From assembly GCA_009602725.1 (NCBI GenBank), contig WELB01000103.1, forward strand, positions 184,084 to 248,083: a DNA stretch of 64,000 nucleotides. Reading direction: 5' to 3'. The notes beneath the pieces are model-generated. The model made no database searches, was not told the origin of the DNA, and worked only from the letters and a program-made list of their open reading frames with translations. The DNA comes from Spirogloea muscicola. Taxonomy: Eukaryota > Streptophyta > Zygnematophyceae > Spirogloeales > Spirogloeaceae. Shown piece after piece: positions 8,330-21,710 of this stretch. The position numbers and the translations under genes were made by a program. Positions within the stretch are counted from its first letter, which is position 1, and every line of letters begins with the position of its first letter.

Positions 8330-11300
8330 GCAAAAGGATTGACAGAGCTGTGGCACGCCCAAGCGGGGCACGCCCAAGAGGGGCACGCCCAAAAGCGGCA
8401 CGCCGAGCTGGGAGCCGGAGGCCAGGAGGGCTTGTCGTCTGGGGATCTGCAACGCATTGCACTCCTCACGGAGGACCTGGCGGCAGTCCTGGCTGCCATG
8501 GGCCCAGTTTCGCATGGGCTATACCGCCTCCTTGAGAGGATGTGCGAGGAGCACCGCACCCACATTGCCCAGGCCCGCGGAGGACAGCGGCATGCGCAAG
8601 GGACCGATGCCGCGGTGCATCTGATGCGCAAGAGCGCTGGCAATCCGTTGCATGGACGTGCAACGGCCCACCCACCACGGCAGATCACCGGGGGGTGCGC
8701 TGCAGTTTTGACTAAGCGATATGTGCAAATTTTTCGACACAAGGAAGCGGACGCGACGGCAAGAGTGCTGCTCGCTGCGACCTACCTCGCATGGGAGCCT
8801 CGTGAGTGGTGGGACGCCATCAAAAAGTCCAAGACGCTCGACGAGTACAACAGTAGAGAGTTCTTCTCCGAAGAACTCATGATTACTTCGCGCCCGTGAC
8901 GAGCTGGACGACCTCCGCATGGGCGAGAGGAGCGTCGACTTTGACCCTGCGTGCGGTATTTCAGACTGCTGCTGTCAAAGCTGCGCAGTGCGCCTATGAA
9001 GGCGATTGATCAGTGCCAGCGATTTAAGGCTGGGCTGCCTTTCGATATGCGCTCGTGGGTGGCGGTGAACCCCGCTACTACAGAGGCGTTCACGCTCGTC
9101 GCCACGGCGGTTTTCAGAAGCCGCGCGTGAGAGGCGATGGCCCGCGTTCGGAAGGTGGTGGTGGTGGCTGCTTTCGCTGTGGCGACAAGAGTCACCAGAT
9201 CAGGGACTGCCCGGAGGCAGGTCCCTCTTCCTCGAGGCCACGTCCACGGCGCCCTATGGGCCGGGACAAGGGCACCTTGAAAGGCAAACGAGAGTGCCTT
9301 GCACTTGCCTCTGAGAGCCATCTCATTCAGCCAGATGCACTTGAGCTGTTTGATCTTGCTGGCATTGCTTGCCCCATAAACGAAATACCGGTTGTGCGCT
9401 CCACTTCTGCTTTGTTGCAAGGTCTGAAGGCCGGAGGGCCTCTATTTGTGTGGGTTGCCCACGATGACTTGCAAGTGGCTGCAGATGTCTATCTGTGCCG
9501 GCGAGAGCGTCGTCGGCCTGATGAGATTGTGTGCTTCATTGTGCCACAGAAGCGCGGCGTGATTGATCAATCTCCGCTGGGGATGTAGCTGTTGTGATCG
9601 CACGAGGCGGGACACAGGCTCCGTAGTCGTAGTGTTGATTCCACTCAGCAGAGGCCCTACCCGACAGAGGTCATGGTATATGTCGCTCGCACCCCAATTC
9701 CTGGTAGCAGTGTCCATGGGGGACACACGATGCTTTTTCTAGGGGCTGGTTGCTGATGCACCGGCCAGGATCCTGATGGACTCAGGGGCCTCAGTGTCCT
9801 TCGTCAATCAGAAATCGGTGTGTTCCACTGGCTTGAATTTGCAGACAGATGGTTTGCCTGGAGTGACATTGACCGATGGCCACCCAACCGATGTGCTGTG
9901 TCTGTGCAAGGTTTCCATTCGCATTCAGCAATACAGAGCCGAGGTGCCTTGTTACGCCATTGCAGTGACTGCTGCATTTGATGTGATATTGGGTGATGAC
10001 TGGCTTTGTGCCACATCGGCATGCCTTGATTTTGGACGCCAAACTTGCACTGTACAACGTGGCGCACGGCGCCTTGTCCATTGCAACAAGCTTCCCTGTG
10101 CACCGCCGCTGGCGGCAGGGGCTTCCATCCTGCTGTTCACCATGCACATGAAGCAATTACTTCATAAGAATACTGTGCAGATGGCATCTCTTGTGATGGT
10201 GGCGTTGAGTGACGAGTCCAAGCCCGACTTGTGTGTGAATGCTGCGGATTCATATGGCGGTGTTCTTGATAAGTTGCTGAAAGGATTTGCGGATGTGTTC
10301 CCCGACTCTCTTCTGGACGGGCTACCTCCTCACCAAGGTGTGGCTCGTACAATTACAATGGAGCCAGGCGCTCAGCCGCCGTACCGTCCCATGTACCGGC
10401 TGAGCCCTCTCGAATTTTGAGAAATGCAATCCCTGGTCGATGATCTGCTGGCGAAGGGCTACAGCCATCTCAGTCGCCGTACGGAGCACCTATCTTCTTT
10501 GTCAAAAAAAAGGATGGCACTCTACGGATGTGCATTGACTATCGGGCTTTGAACAAGCTCACTATCAAGAAGCGATAAGCATTGCCTCGGATAGATAATC
10601 TGTTTGATTGGCTTGCAGGCGCTCCCGTATCTAGCTCCCTGGACCTGGCAAGTGGTTGTCATTAGATTTGACTCACGCCTGCGGATTTGCCAAAGTCGGC
10701 GTTTCGTACGCCGCTTGGACATTTTCAATTCAAGGTGCTGAGCTTTGGTGTGACCAATGCACCGACTACGTTCCAGGCGATGGTGTCGAGGTTGGCCCCT
10801 GCTCTGCAATTTTGTGCTAATTTTCTTGGACAACATACTGTTGTTCAGCAAAAGGCCGGAGGATACACGTCAGGCACCTGCGTCGAGTGTTGCAGTTGCT
10901 ACGTGAGAATCGATTGTATGCCAAGAGGTCCAAGTGCGCAATCAATCAGCCAGAGCTGACATACCTTGGGCATGTCGTGGGCAAAGACGGCATACGTGTC
11001 GACTCCAAGAAGACTTCGGTCGTACGGGATTGGCCTGTGCCGCGGACTGGACCTCAATTGCGCTCCTTTCTGGGAGTCGCGAATTACTTCCGTAAGTTCC
11101 TAGAAGGCTATGGGAACTTGGCACTCAACTTAGGAAGCTAATGTCGTAAGGACGTACCCTGAGAGTGGTCGTCCGAATGCCAGAAGGCATTTGAGGGCAT
11201 ACAGCATGCGCTGACATCTCCGCCTGTTCTGACCTTCCTCGGGATGGCGTGCCATATGAGCTCATCTGCGACGCCTCTTTGACCGGCATTGGTGCCGTGC

Positions 11301-12957
11301 TCTTGCAAGAGGGTCACCCGTTAGCGTTTGAGAATCGCCTGCTGATCCCTGCAGAGCGTAATTACACTACGGGCGAACAGGACTTGCTGACTGTGGTGCA
11401 CGCCTTGCGTGTTCGGCGGTGCTACCCGGACGATGTGGAATCTACGGTTGTCGCAGATCATTGTCAGTTGAAATATTTCCATCCGCAGCAGCATTTGACT
11501 CGGCGTCGAGCTCGATGGGCTGGGTGCATGGCACAATTCAGTTTTCAGTGGATTTGTCGCCCTGGACGGCATGATGTTGCGGACCCTGTGAGTCGCAATA
11601 TTTGCGGCGCTGATGCTTTGGCTACCTAGAATGCTTCTGGAGTGCGGGCTGCAGGACTGCGTCCGACTCGTCAAGCTTCTCGGCAAACCACGGCTGACCT
11701 CTCTGAGCTCTACGTGCGTATCCGTGAAGGGTATGACACAGACCCCTGGTTTGCTGACGCCGCCAACATAAGCACCCTCACTGATGACAAAGGCTTCTAA
11801 TGACAAGGCGATGCTATTGTGGTCCAGGAATGGCAATGCCTTGCGCACTGACATGATGCAAGAGTTGCATGATACGCCTTACAGTGGTTATCTGAGAGTG
11901 AGCAAAACCAAACATGCTGTGCGAAGCCTCTTTTGGTGGTAGGGATTTCCGATCCAGGTGCGCGCTTTTGTGGCAAGCTGTGCCACATGCCAGCGTAGTA
12001 AGGCAATCTTTGGCAAGCCTGCCGGATTCCTCCAGCCTTTGCAGATTCCGGAGCGGAATGGGTCTGATGTAAGTGTGGATTTTGATCACACAATTGCCTA
12101 AGACGCGGAACGGTTTTGTTGCATTGTCGTCTTTGTGGATCGTCTGAGTGAAATGGTGAATTTTGCTACCACGATCACGCTGGCATCTTTGTGGATACTG
12201 TGTGGTAGCTGCATAGAGTACCTGAGAGGCTGGTCTCGGACCGCGATCCTCGCTTTACAGGCCACTCCGGGAAAAGAAGTTTGCAAGCTTATTGGCACGA
12301 AATAGGCCTTGTTAACAGCCTCAAATACATAAACAGATGGCCAAACTGGGCGAATGAATTGGGTTCTCGAGGGCATGCTGAGGCACTTCGTCAATACCAG
12401 CCGGACTGACTGGGATGAGTATTGATGCATATTCAAGAGCTGAATATGATGTTAACAATGCCTATCATGCGTCCACAAAGGAAACCTCCATTCTTCCTCA
12501 ACTATGGTCAGCATCCCCGAGCTCCACTTCAGGTGGGGAGGCCGGAACGAGTTTTTGCCGCGGTAGCCTTTACTGGGACCCCCTTGGAGGCTCAGGGACG
12601 AGCTCGGCGTTTCTTGGAAATTGCCCAGAGTCGCCAGAAGGATTATGCTGACAAACATCGGAAGGTGTCCTTCGACGTTGGTGCGCAAGTGCTGCTGAGC
12701 ACGAAGCACTTATCCTTGCAGGCTGTGGGTACGCGCAAGTTGCTGCCCAAGTGGTTGGACCATTTGCAGTAGTACGCCTTGTGGGCAAGGTGTCCTACGA
12801 GCTGAAGACACCGGTGCATTGGAAGGTCCATAACATCCTCCCTGTGTCTCAGCTGAGAGCCTTCCTTTCGGATGGTCGTGTCCAACCGCCCCCACCTCCA
12901 CTAGTGATCGAGGATGATCTTGAATTCGAGGTGGAAGAGATCTTGTTACACAGAGAC
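8330..12957 (+). mobile_element. Element A: Ty3/gypsy (chromovirus) fossil
   Basis: Plus-strand gypsy-type retrotransposon without visible LTRs. Parts in order: gag with a short HAQ(E/A)G repeat near 8,355-8,405 and a CCHC zinc knuckle (CFRCGDKSHQIRDCP, about 9,168-9,212); aspartic protease (LMDSGASVSFV, about 9,774-9,806); reverse transcriptase (about 10,380-11,140); RNase H (about 11,245-11,600); integrase (about 11,700-12,750); and the start of a chromodomain (EEILLHRD, near 12,940). The part order protease-RT-RNase H-integrase marks the Ty3/gypsy group. The copy is broken in more than a dozen places and is old. Its gag repeat makes it the same family as element F. Confidence 0.85.
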
Positions 12958-13808
12958 ATCAAAGAGGCATCGCAGATGAGCTCATATGGCACGCCTCCTG
13001 AGGAAAGGCCAGAGCAGTTCTGACATTCCGCAGGCGTGATCCGTATCTGATGATACCCACTTGTGCAGGTCCAGGGAGCCAAACACATTAGCACCTACGA
13101 GCCAATTGAACAGATCATCTACCCAAGGCAACGGGTATCGGTTCTTCATAGTGAGCTTATTCAAAGCCCAATAGTCAATGCACATCCGAAGACTGCCATC
13201 CTCCTTCTTGACAAAGAGAATAGGTGCACCGTACGGCGACTGAGATGGCTCAATATATCCCTTTCTCAGCAGATCCTCAACCTGGGATTGTATTTCTCAA
13301 AATTCGAGGGGGCTCAGCCGGTACATGTGACGGTACGGTGTGTTGGCGCCTGGCTCCAATGGGATGGTATGTGCCTCACCTCGATGAGGAGGTAGACCGT
13401 CCGGAAGAGAGTCGGGAAAGACATCCGCAAGTTCTTCCAGCAGCTTCTCAAGAACCCCGCTTGTGAATCCGCAGCATTCACACACAAGTCAGAATTACAC
13501 TCGTCACTCAACGCCATTATCAGAAGATATGCCTAACTGAACAGTGTAATTGTGATTTAATCGCTTTGTCTGCATGGCGGACAGCAAAGTAGAAGCCCCC
13601 TGCCGCCAGCGGCGGTCCACAGAGAAGGTTGTTGCAAAGGACAAGGCGCCGTGCGCCACGTTGTACAGTGCCAGTTTGGCGTTCAAAATCAAGACATGCC
13701 GATGTGGCACAAAGCCAATCATCACCCAATATCACATTAATTCCAGCAGCCAACACAATGGCGTAACAAGGCACCTCGGCTTTGTATCGCTGAATGCGAA
13801 TGAGAACC
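12958..13808 (-). mobile_element. Ty3/gypsy fragment of the element A family
   Basis: Minus-strand piece carrying protease-end sequence (VILGDDWLCATSACLDF, about 13,720-13,670), the linker to the reverse transcriptase ([13 protein letters not shown]) and the start of the reverse transcriptase ([12 protein letters not shown]). Closest to element A in sequence. It abuts A on its left in opposite orientation and the type IV LTR of element D on its right. Fossil, several breaks. Confidence 0.8.
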
Positions 13809-13812
13809 TTGC

Positions 13813-14484
13813 TGTAACGCTCCCGCCGTTTTGGCGTGCCAACGGTGCCGGTAACCTTCCATTATCGTCTCGTCACCGTTGGGGGCGTCCCTACCGGTGT
13901 TGGTAAAACGGCTGCAGCCTGTGTAGCTATTTCCGATGTCGGGCGAGTCCCGCCGAGGGTGGGCCCTGGGGCTCCCCTCGTCACCCACGCTGCTTCGTGT
14001 CCCCATTGTTGGGCCCGTCCCTCCGAGGGTGGGCCCTAGGACGACCCTTGTCACACCCTCGGGGGAAGGGTGGCAGGTGGAACGCCATCTGTAGTAGGCT
14101 GAGGCCAGACTGCTCCAGTCGGACCAGTGACGCCGAGAGAGGCACAGCATTGCTTGCCTGCTGCCGCAGCCGCCGCCACAGCCCTGCTGCTGCCGTCTGC
14201 ACCTCAGCCCGCCGACACAGCTCGTTGCTGCACCCATCGCCGGCTCTCCGAAAGTGCCATGGTTGCGCCCCATCAGGGTACAGCTACTAAGCCCGACCCT
14301 CGGTAGAGTCGCCGCCTTCTGGCGGTGCCTCAGGGTAAGACTTCCGCTGCGCGGTATGCGCGTACGTTTTCAGTGTGCACTAGCTATCCACTCCGTAGGG
14401 GAATAGTCCCTAAACCCCCCAGGTCCGAACTCCAATCAGGACGTACTAATACCGAACTGCGTATTTAGGGATCAGGACGTCATA
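13813..14484 (+). repeat. LTR, type IV (element D)
   Basis: Starts TGTAACGCTCCCGCCGTT and ends near GATCAGGACGTCATA, right before the primer-binding site. Relatives are the solo LTRs at 27,932-28,785 and 61,977-62,597, which share the ends and the block around the CAGGACGTACTAATA motif. Confidence 0.8.
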
Positions 14485-14485
14485 T

Positions 14486-14503
14486 TGGTATCAGAGGAGT
14501 CCT
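14486..14503 (+). other. Primer-binding site of element D
   Basis: TTGGTATCAGAGGAGTCC directly follows the LTR. TGGTATCAGAG is the complement of the 3' end of initiator methionine tRNA, the usual primer of plant Ty3/gypsy and Ty1/copia elements. Confidence 0.8.
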
Positions 14504-17500
14504 TGCATCTGGCTAGCTTCGTGCTTCCGTGATGATACGGCTGACAATGCAAGGTTCCTTCTGATGCTCTGGCACTGACTAGTCTCTTGTGACTTAAAAC
14601 CCTTGCCAGAGTACACCCGTGGATCTGCATTGGCGGGCTGATTGGTGCTGTGAACACTCGCCCGCTGCATCCACGCACTCGGGGTCGGCCAATGTCAAGT
14701 GGTCCTCCACCACGGTGGCAATCGCCAGGTCAATCAGTATTTCGCCTGCGTAAGCACCTGCGGTCGGCGGATTGCCTGTCTGTATGACAAGGAGGTGAAA
14801 GCGATCGCCGCTAAGCGGTGAAATCTGCCGATGTGCCAGAATCTGGTCCGTACTCCAGTCCTGGCCCCTCCCTTAGCTGCTCGTGCTGCTCTGCGTTTCG
14901 GGGGTATGACTTGCGCGCTCCATGATTGCTTTGCTTGCCTGGGCGCCCCAGCTTGCTCAGCAACATTGAGGTGGTATTGTCTCAGCGGTTTGTCTTATGC
15001 CAACCGCTGACTTGATCCCTCGAGTGTGTTGGTGGAAAGGCATGATTCTGCTGACTCGAGTGCGCAACCTAGTCCTCCTCCGCCGGCAGTACCACCGGCT
15101 GGGGTCGAGGAGATGCTGAATGAGATGGCGGAGCTCCGAGCGCCCGGCGCGAACGGCCTGACATCTGCCGAGGCGCGGCGTCTTGAGCGCCTCACTGAGC
15201 AAGTAGAGGCTGCAATCCCGAGTGGGGATCTGCTGGTGAATCCCGTGTTGGGGGTGTTATGCGAAGAGGTGCGGTGCGAACACTAATTGCCCGTATGAGA
15301 GCGGGTGAGCAGCGGCTTCTCCACCTCGAGGTGAGAGTAAGCCACGGCGCGCGTCCGGGCGTGTCCAGCCGTGCCAGCCTGCCAAGTATGATGGGCAGAG
15401 CAGCCTCGCCGCCTGGCTCCGTAAGTTGAACGTGTGGTTCGTGCTGTGCGAAGCACCTGTAATATCCCGTGTGGGGATTGCGACCGTACCTCATGGCGGA
15501 TCCCGCAGCTGTTTGAAATCCATGAAGTCGTCCTCCCACTTCAGAGTGTTCAATCACTTGGGACTTCCTACTCCTGCTCACTCACCATCCAGTACGGGAA
15601 GGTGCGTGCGGAGCTCAATGCCCGCAATAAAGTCGACGTCATTCGCAAAGTGGGCAAAGATTTCGAGGAGTATGTACGGCAGATTCATTTCTTGTTGATG
15701 AAATGCGGTACACTAAACGCCAAACAGCGAGTGTTCGCTTCAAGGCGGGACTTTCGCATTGTGTGGCAGTGTTGTCCTAGTTGAACAAAGTCGCGTTTGA
15801 AGCTGTGTCATCCCCTGGATGTATGGACAAAGCTGTGCCATGATTTGGCAACGATTTTGATGTGGGTGACACGTGGCGAGTGTGCCATTGCGTCCTCGTT
15901 TGGTGCTGAACGATATGTTCGTTCACGTCGATGTGGTGATCGTCGCTTGTGTTTCACAAGGACACTCCCTGTGTGACAGCTATCAGCTGCGCTGCTAGTC
16001 AGCACGGGCTAGCCAAGACCCATCGGTCTTGTGCGACTTAGACTATGGTGTAGTATAGCCCAACCTAAGCTGGCCCAGCTGTGGCTCTATGCCCGTGAAA
16101 GTTGTAAACTTTGTCGTGAGATCGGCACAGTGTGATGCCTCGGCATGGGTGAACCCTATTACAAAGCAATACTCACCTTGTCGTGTCTCTGGTTTTGGCG
16201 GCTGGCAGCGCCCTCACCCTGATTTGTGCATTGGCACACTCCATGAAGTACTGGAAGTACTATGGTGCTTGGCTGTAGTAAGATGAGGAATGTGGCTGGC
16301 GCCATCCTCATTAACCTAGAGGCGTGTGTGGCCCTGGTCAGATGTATCTCGGTATTATCTACTTTTAGTGCAAGTCCGTGGCTCTTCACAGCTGTTGATG
16401 ATCTCATCACGGCTATGGGCCAAGTGTGTGTGCTGTGACGGTTGGCAAATGTTTTCAATGCCCCCTGCAGCACTCGCTGCCTGGAACTCTCTTCGCCTGT
16501 ATGCTCATTTCCGGTGCCTATGGATCAAGCCACGTGTTTCTGGTATGGACGAGACCATGTGTGTGTATCTACGTCCTGCCCGAGCCGTCTGTAAGTAAGC
16601 CCTTATGCTGAGTGGTGAAGATTGAAGCATTGGCCCAGCTATGTGCCTTGAGTATCTCTGCGCACTTGAGGTGTAAGCTGCCGGCACGTGATGCATCTAG
16701 CTAAGTAGTGCATCTTGTGTACTCTGGATGAATGCTCGTCTCCTCTGCCTTCGGTTGTCAAAGGGTTGACCTGAATGGGATTGCCTTGACCAGCATCCTG
16801 GCAAGCTGAGCCGCAAGGCTGTATTTGAAGACGTACTCTCACAAGAGTCCAGCTTTTGCTGAGTATCTCATTGTGATGATGCGCACAGAGATTCCCCCTG
16901 ACTCTGCTGTGAACGTTGTACTCTCACATGGTGTGACTCTTGTGACAATTGTCGTCCGGCGCAGCCATCCTCTTCGTTGTGACGTAGGCTGAGTCTTCGG
17001 ATAAGCATGGACTATGAGCTCTCAACAAACTCACTGTCAATAATGCGTGCCTTTTTCTGAGAACTTTGATGATCTGTAAGATTGTCTTGCGGAAGCATGT
17101 GTGTAGCTCCCCCGCTTTGCAAAGTGGTCGGCTTGTTGTAGGCCGCTAGGTTGCTTCTGATGCAAGGTACTCCGTTTTAGTTTCACCATAAGCACTTGCC
17201 ACGTGTCAGGTTGTGATAATGGAAGTTGGATGGCAGACTGGTGTTCAGTACAACGCCTGAGGGTCACGTACTGCACCTGCAGCATGTGCTGTGATTGCTG
17301 CGTGCAATCGACTGTATGCCACGTATGTGAATAACCAGACCAAACATAGGGCATGTTGTGGACAAAGACGTGGTTCGCGTCAACCCCACCAAGACCGTAG
17401 TAACAAAGGACTGTAGTAGCAATGTGCCACAGAACGTGCCACAGTTGCGTTCCTTCTTGGAATCCGCAAATAACTTCCGTAAGTTCCTGTAAGAGTACGG

Positions 17501-17756
17501 AAGTATGGCATCTCCTTTTACGAAGCTTACTCGTAAGGACTAATATACGTCCTTACGAGTGGACGTCCGAATGCCAGAGGGCATTTGAGGGTATTGATTG
17601 GTCCTGGTGCATCCACCCGTTTTGGCCTTGCCTCGAGAAGGCGTGCCATTTGAAGTAGTATGTGACGCCTCTTTGATCAGCATTGGTGCCGTTCTCTTGC
17701 AGGAGGGTCACCCCGTAGCATTTGACAGTCGCCTGCTTCGTCTTGCAGAGCGTGAC

Positions 17757-18489
17757 CGTGACGTTCCCCGGTTTGTGAGCGCCTAACGGTGTTGTTGATG
17801 CTTACAGGGTGTTCTTCTGGCCGTTCGTGCCGGCTGGTACGAACCGCCCTGGCACACGTGCCGTTGTCGTTCCGTCCGGACTCGTCCCGGTGGCCTGGCA
17901 TGCTCCCGTCATGCTTAGTCATACATGCTCGGCGGCATGTGTGGGCCCGGACGGCCCCGGCGGGATGTTCGGCCGCGGCCATGCTCGGCCATGCCCCGAC
18001 CTCGACCATGCCTGGCGGCATGCCCTGCCGCGGCCATGCGCGGCGCCATGGCGCCTGCTGGAGACAGCTCGCGGTTCCCTCGTCAGGCACGCTCCTCGCG
18101 GGCGAGCCTTGGGGCAACCCCCATGCACCCTGGCGGGAGGGTGGCACGGAGAAGCACCAGAGGAAGGAGTAGATAGAGACCCGACCGGAGGGCCGGGGAG
18201 TAAGTAGAGCTCTGAGAAGCGTAGCCCTGCGGCTGCCGGCTGCTGTAGAACGCTGCCCCGCGCGGCTCGTTGCCGGCTCGTCTTGAGGACCTTGGCGGCA
18301 TCCCGCGGGAGGTAAGTTGCAGCGGGTGGCCAAGGGTGGAGCTGCTGCTTAGCGGCAGCACCACAGGGCAAGTCTTCTGCTGTGTCGGAGTGCTTCCTCG
18401 TGGCGGGTGCTTGTCCCTAATCCCCAAGCACTCAATCATAACAAGGACGCATTCGGCTCTAACCTGCCTGTTTAGGACCGAACGCTACG
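17757..18489 (+). repeat. 5' LTR of element B, type III
   Basis: Begins CGTGACGTTCCCCGG and ends GACCGAACGCTAC before the primer-binding site. Contains a region dense in GGCATG/GGCCATG words (17,930-18,050). A minus-strand type III LTR lies at 61,482-62,625. Confidence 0.75.
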
Positions 18490-21400
18490 TTTTTATCAGA
18501 GGTGATCTTGCATGTTGCTGGTCTTTTGTGTGGCTCCAGTGATGCAAGGATTCTTCTGATTCTCTGGCCTAAAATTCTTCTAGAGAGTTGAAAAATTCGC
18601 CAGAGAGTACATGTGGATCTGCCCGCGGCCGGACGGCGTGTGTGCCACTCTTGCCTGCGGCATCCTTCTGTTCGGGGTCATCTGCTGCCACGAGGCACTT
18701 CACCCCAACAATACTTTTGTCAGGTCAGTCACGCACCTGAGTAAATATCTGCGATCGGTGGAATGCTTGTCTGTACAGCAGGACGGTGAAAATGGTCGCG
18801 GCTGGGCGGTGAAGGCTGATTCAGTCTCCAGGACCTGGTTTGATTCCCAGTCCTGCTTTCAGTATCTTTCTCTGCTTTGCTGTTTGGGGTTAAGGATTAG
18901 CGCGCTGCCTTGTTTGCCTTCTCTCTGGTGCACCAGTCCAGCTGTGCTGCGAGTAGGCAGTATTGATGTGCGATGTGCTGTCTCTTTGATGCTGATCTGA
19001 TCCATCAGTGTTCCTTAGGCACGACATGGAGTCGCATATTTAAAGTGCGCGGTCGAGTCCTCCTCGGCCGGCAGCACAACCTGCTGGTGAGGCGCATCTG
19101 ACCGAGGCACTAGCCGACCTGCTGGCCCCGTCCAATCCTGATGGCCTGTCCATTAAAGAGAATCAGCGTGTGTTGCGCCTAATGAAGCTCTTTGAAGCAG
19201 TGGTCCCTGAGGTGGGCCCTGAGGCGTCCTCTCTTATGGGGGCGCTGTGTGAAGAAGTGAAGTCCCTGCTCGGCCAGATCCACACGGGTGAGCGTCGACT
19301 TCAGCAAGTCGTGGCAAGGGGATTTGTCGGTCCGTCTGACACCCGACTGGGGCGTGCCCAGCCGTCGACTCCTCCCAAGTATTCCGGCCAGTCAGTTGGC
19401 GGTGGCCTGCATGCATGGCTGACAGAGATTCGAGCTTGGTTTGTCCTTTGCGATACAGACCCAGCGTCCCGTGTGGGTATCGCCGCGACATATCTCTCTG
19501 GGGATCCTGCCTCGTGGTGGGACAGTGTCAAGAAGAGCTCAACTTCCGAGACGTACAACAAGCTGTTCCAGCTGGGCCACCTGCTGTCATGCGATCAAGC
19601 GCCATGCCGGAACACAGCCGAAGTACAAAGAGAAGTGCCTGCCTGTGCTGGAAGCAGATCGTGCCTGTTTCCGCTGTGGTGCCAAAGGGCATCGCATTCG
19701 GGATTGCAAGGTCCCAGTGCGTCCTTCGCCAAGGCCTGGACCAACACGCTCAACGTGGGGCAAGGCTCAAGGCAAGGCCAAGGAACGCTACAACAAATTT
19801 GAGTCCCTTCTGCTTGCTCCTCTCTTGACTTTTCCTCGGCACCTCGTATGTAAGCCGTTTGATCGGATTGGCAGGAATTGTCCTCCATATGCAGTGCCTT
19901 CTGTACGCTCTATTGATGCATTCTTGCAAGCTCTAGAGACCGGTGGGCCTCTTTTCTGGTTTGGGTAACCCCCAAGACTTGCAATTTGCAGCGCGTATGT
20001 ATATGAGCTGGCTTCAATGCCATCGTGCTGAAGAACCTGTCTTCTTCGTTGTGGCTCGTTGGCGCGCCGTGATCCATCCACCCCTGCAAGGCTCACGCTG
20101 CTATGCGTCCACACAGCCGGCGACCGCCTTGCGCTTCCTGGCAGTGATGGTTCTCCAGATATTTCGTTGCCTATAAAGCTCTTGTATATGTCGCTTGTAC
20201 ATACACAGATGTCTTCACGCGTGCGTTGGCACACCGTGCTACGGCACATACAATATTGTTCTCAGGTTTTGGCGGCTCGTCGGCCTGCTCGAATCCTGAT
20301 ACATTCAGGAGCGACAGTCTCTTGTGTGAACAAAGTCTTTGTGTGTAATGATGGCTTGGTCATCCGACCCGTCGAAGTCTTGCAAGCGATGATAGCTAAT
20401 GGCCAGCAGGCATCTGTATTGGGCATCTGCTCGTTTCCGATTTACATTCAAAACTACAGGACTCAGGTGTCTTGTTATGCAGTTGAGTTGGCTGCAGTCT
20501 TTGATGTGATTTTGGGTGATGATTGGCTTTGTGCTAAGTCAGCCCTCTTGGACTTTGATCAGCTTACTTGCACCGTGCATCGTGGGTCACGCCGATTTGT
20601 GTTACGCAAAGATTTTCCTAGTGTACCGCCACCACTTGAGGACCCTTCTATCCTGCTGACAGCTGTACAGCTGAGACGGCTTCCTCTCAAGGTACCAGCG
20701 CCAGCAGTGTATCTTGCTGTGGTGCCGATAAGCGCTGAGTCTCCCTCTGACTTTGATGTGAGTGCTGAGGCCTCGCATGGTGCGATTCTCGACCACTTGC
20801 TGGCCGAGTACTCAGATGTTTTCCTGATACTCTTCCAGACGAACTGCCAGCTGATCGAAGCGTTGCTCACACAATTCCATTGGAGCCTGGCGCTAATCCG
20901 CCTGACCATCCGATGTATCGACTGAGTCCGCGTGAGTTCTGAGCTATGCAGGCTCTCAAGTGGAGGACCTGCTTGCCAAGGGGCACATTGAGCATTCTCA
21001 GTCCCCGTACGGTGCACCCATCCTATTCGTCAGGAAGAAAGATGGTGATCTTCGGATGTGCATCGACTATCGACTTCTGAACAAGCTCACTGTCAAAAAT
21101 CGCTACCCGTTGACCGGCATTGGTGCCGTTCTATTGCAAGAGGGACATCCCGTAGCATTCGAAAGTCGCCTGCTTCGTCCGGCAGAGCTTGACTATACTA
21201 CGGGAGAGCAAGAGCTCTTGACTGTTGTGCATGCGCTACATGTGTGGCGCTGCTATCTTGAGGGAGTTGAATTCACGGTCGTCACGGATCATTGCCCGTT
21301 GACCTATTTTCCCTCACAACAGCACTTGAGCCGGCGTGAAGCTCGGTGGGCAGAAAGTATGGCATCATTCCGTTTCCAGTGGTTGTACCGCCCTGAGAAT

Positions 21401-21710
21401 TAGTATCGCAGATCCGGTGAGCCGCCAAATTGCAGGGCCTGCTCAGGTGGCTGCCATGCGTACTTCAGGAGTTCACGCAAACGTGCGTCCTACTCGTGGC
21501 GTCCCTCGGCAACCCACTCCCATCCTTTCTGAGCTGTACGTACGTGGACGTGACGGGTACGGCACAGATTCCTGGTTTGCTGATGCATCCCATGTACGCA
21601 TGATCAAAGATGACAATGGCTTGTATTGGCAAGGTAACGCTATTTTAATTCCAGAGTGCAATGCCTTGCGCACTAGCATCATGCAGGAGCCGCATGCGAC
21701 AGCCTACAGT

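Larger units (their letters stand above)
13813..17756 (+). mobile_element. Element D: Ty3/gypsy fossil, left part (interrupted by B)
   Basis: Begins with a type IV LTR (13,813-14,484), followed by an initiator Met-tRNA type primer-binding site. Gag is recognisable at about 15,030-15,790 (LTSAEARRLERL), a protease remnant near 15,840-15,990, reverse transcriptase pieces from about 16,995, and RNase H up to 17,750. A block of about 0.9 kb (roughly 16,020-16,980) is not assignable to a standard part. Element B sits within its RNase H, and a short RNase H continuation follows at 22,428-22,470. Very old: more than twenty breaks. The minus-strand copy at 31,932-43,190 is its close relative. Confidence 0.75.

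Noticed and set aside
14486-14503. tRNA gene fragment
   Set aside because: Only the complement of the 3' end of initiator Met-tRNA is present, directly after an LTR, which identifies a primer-binding site.
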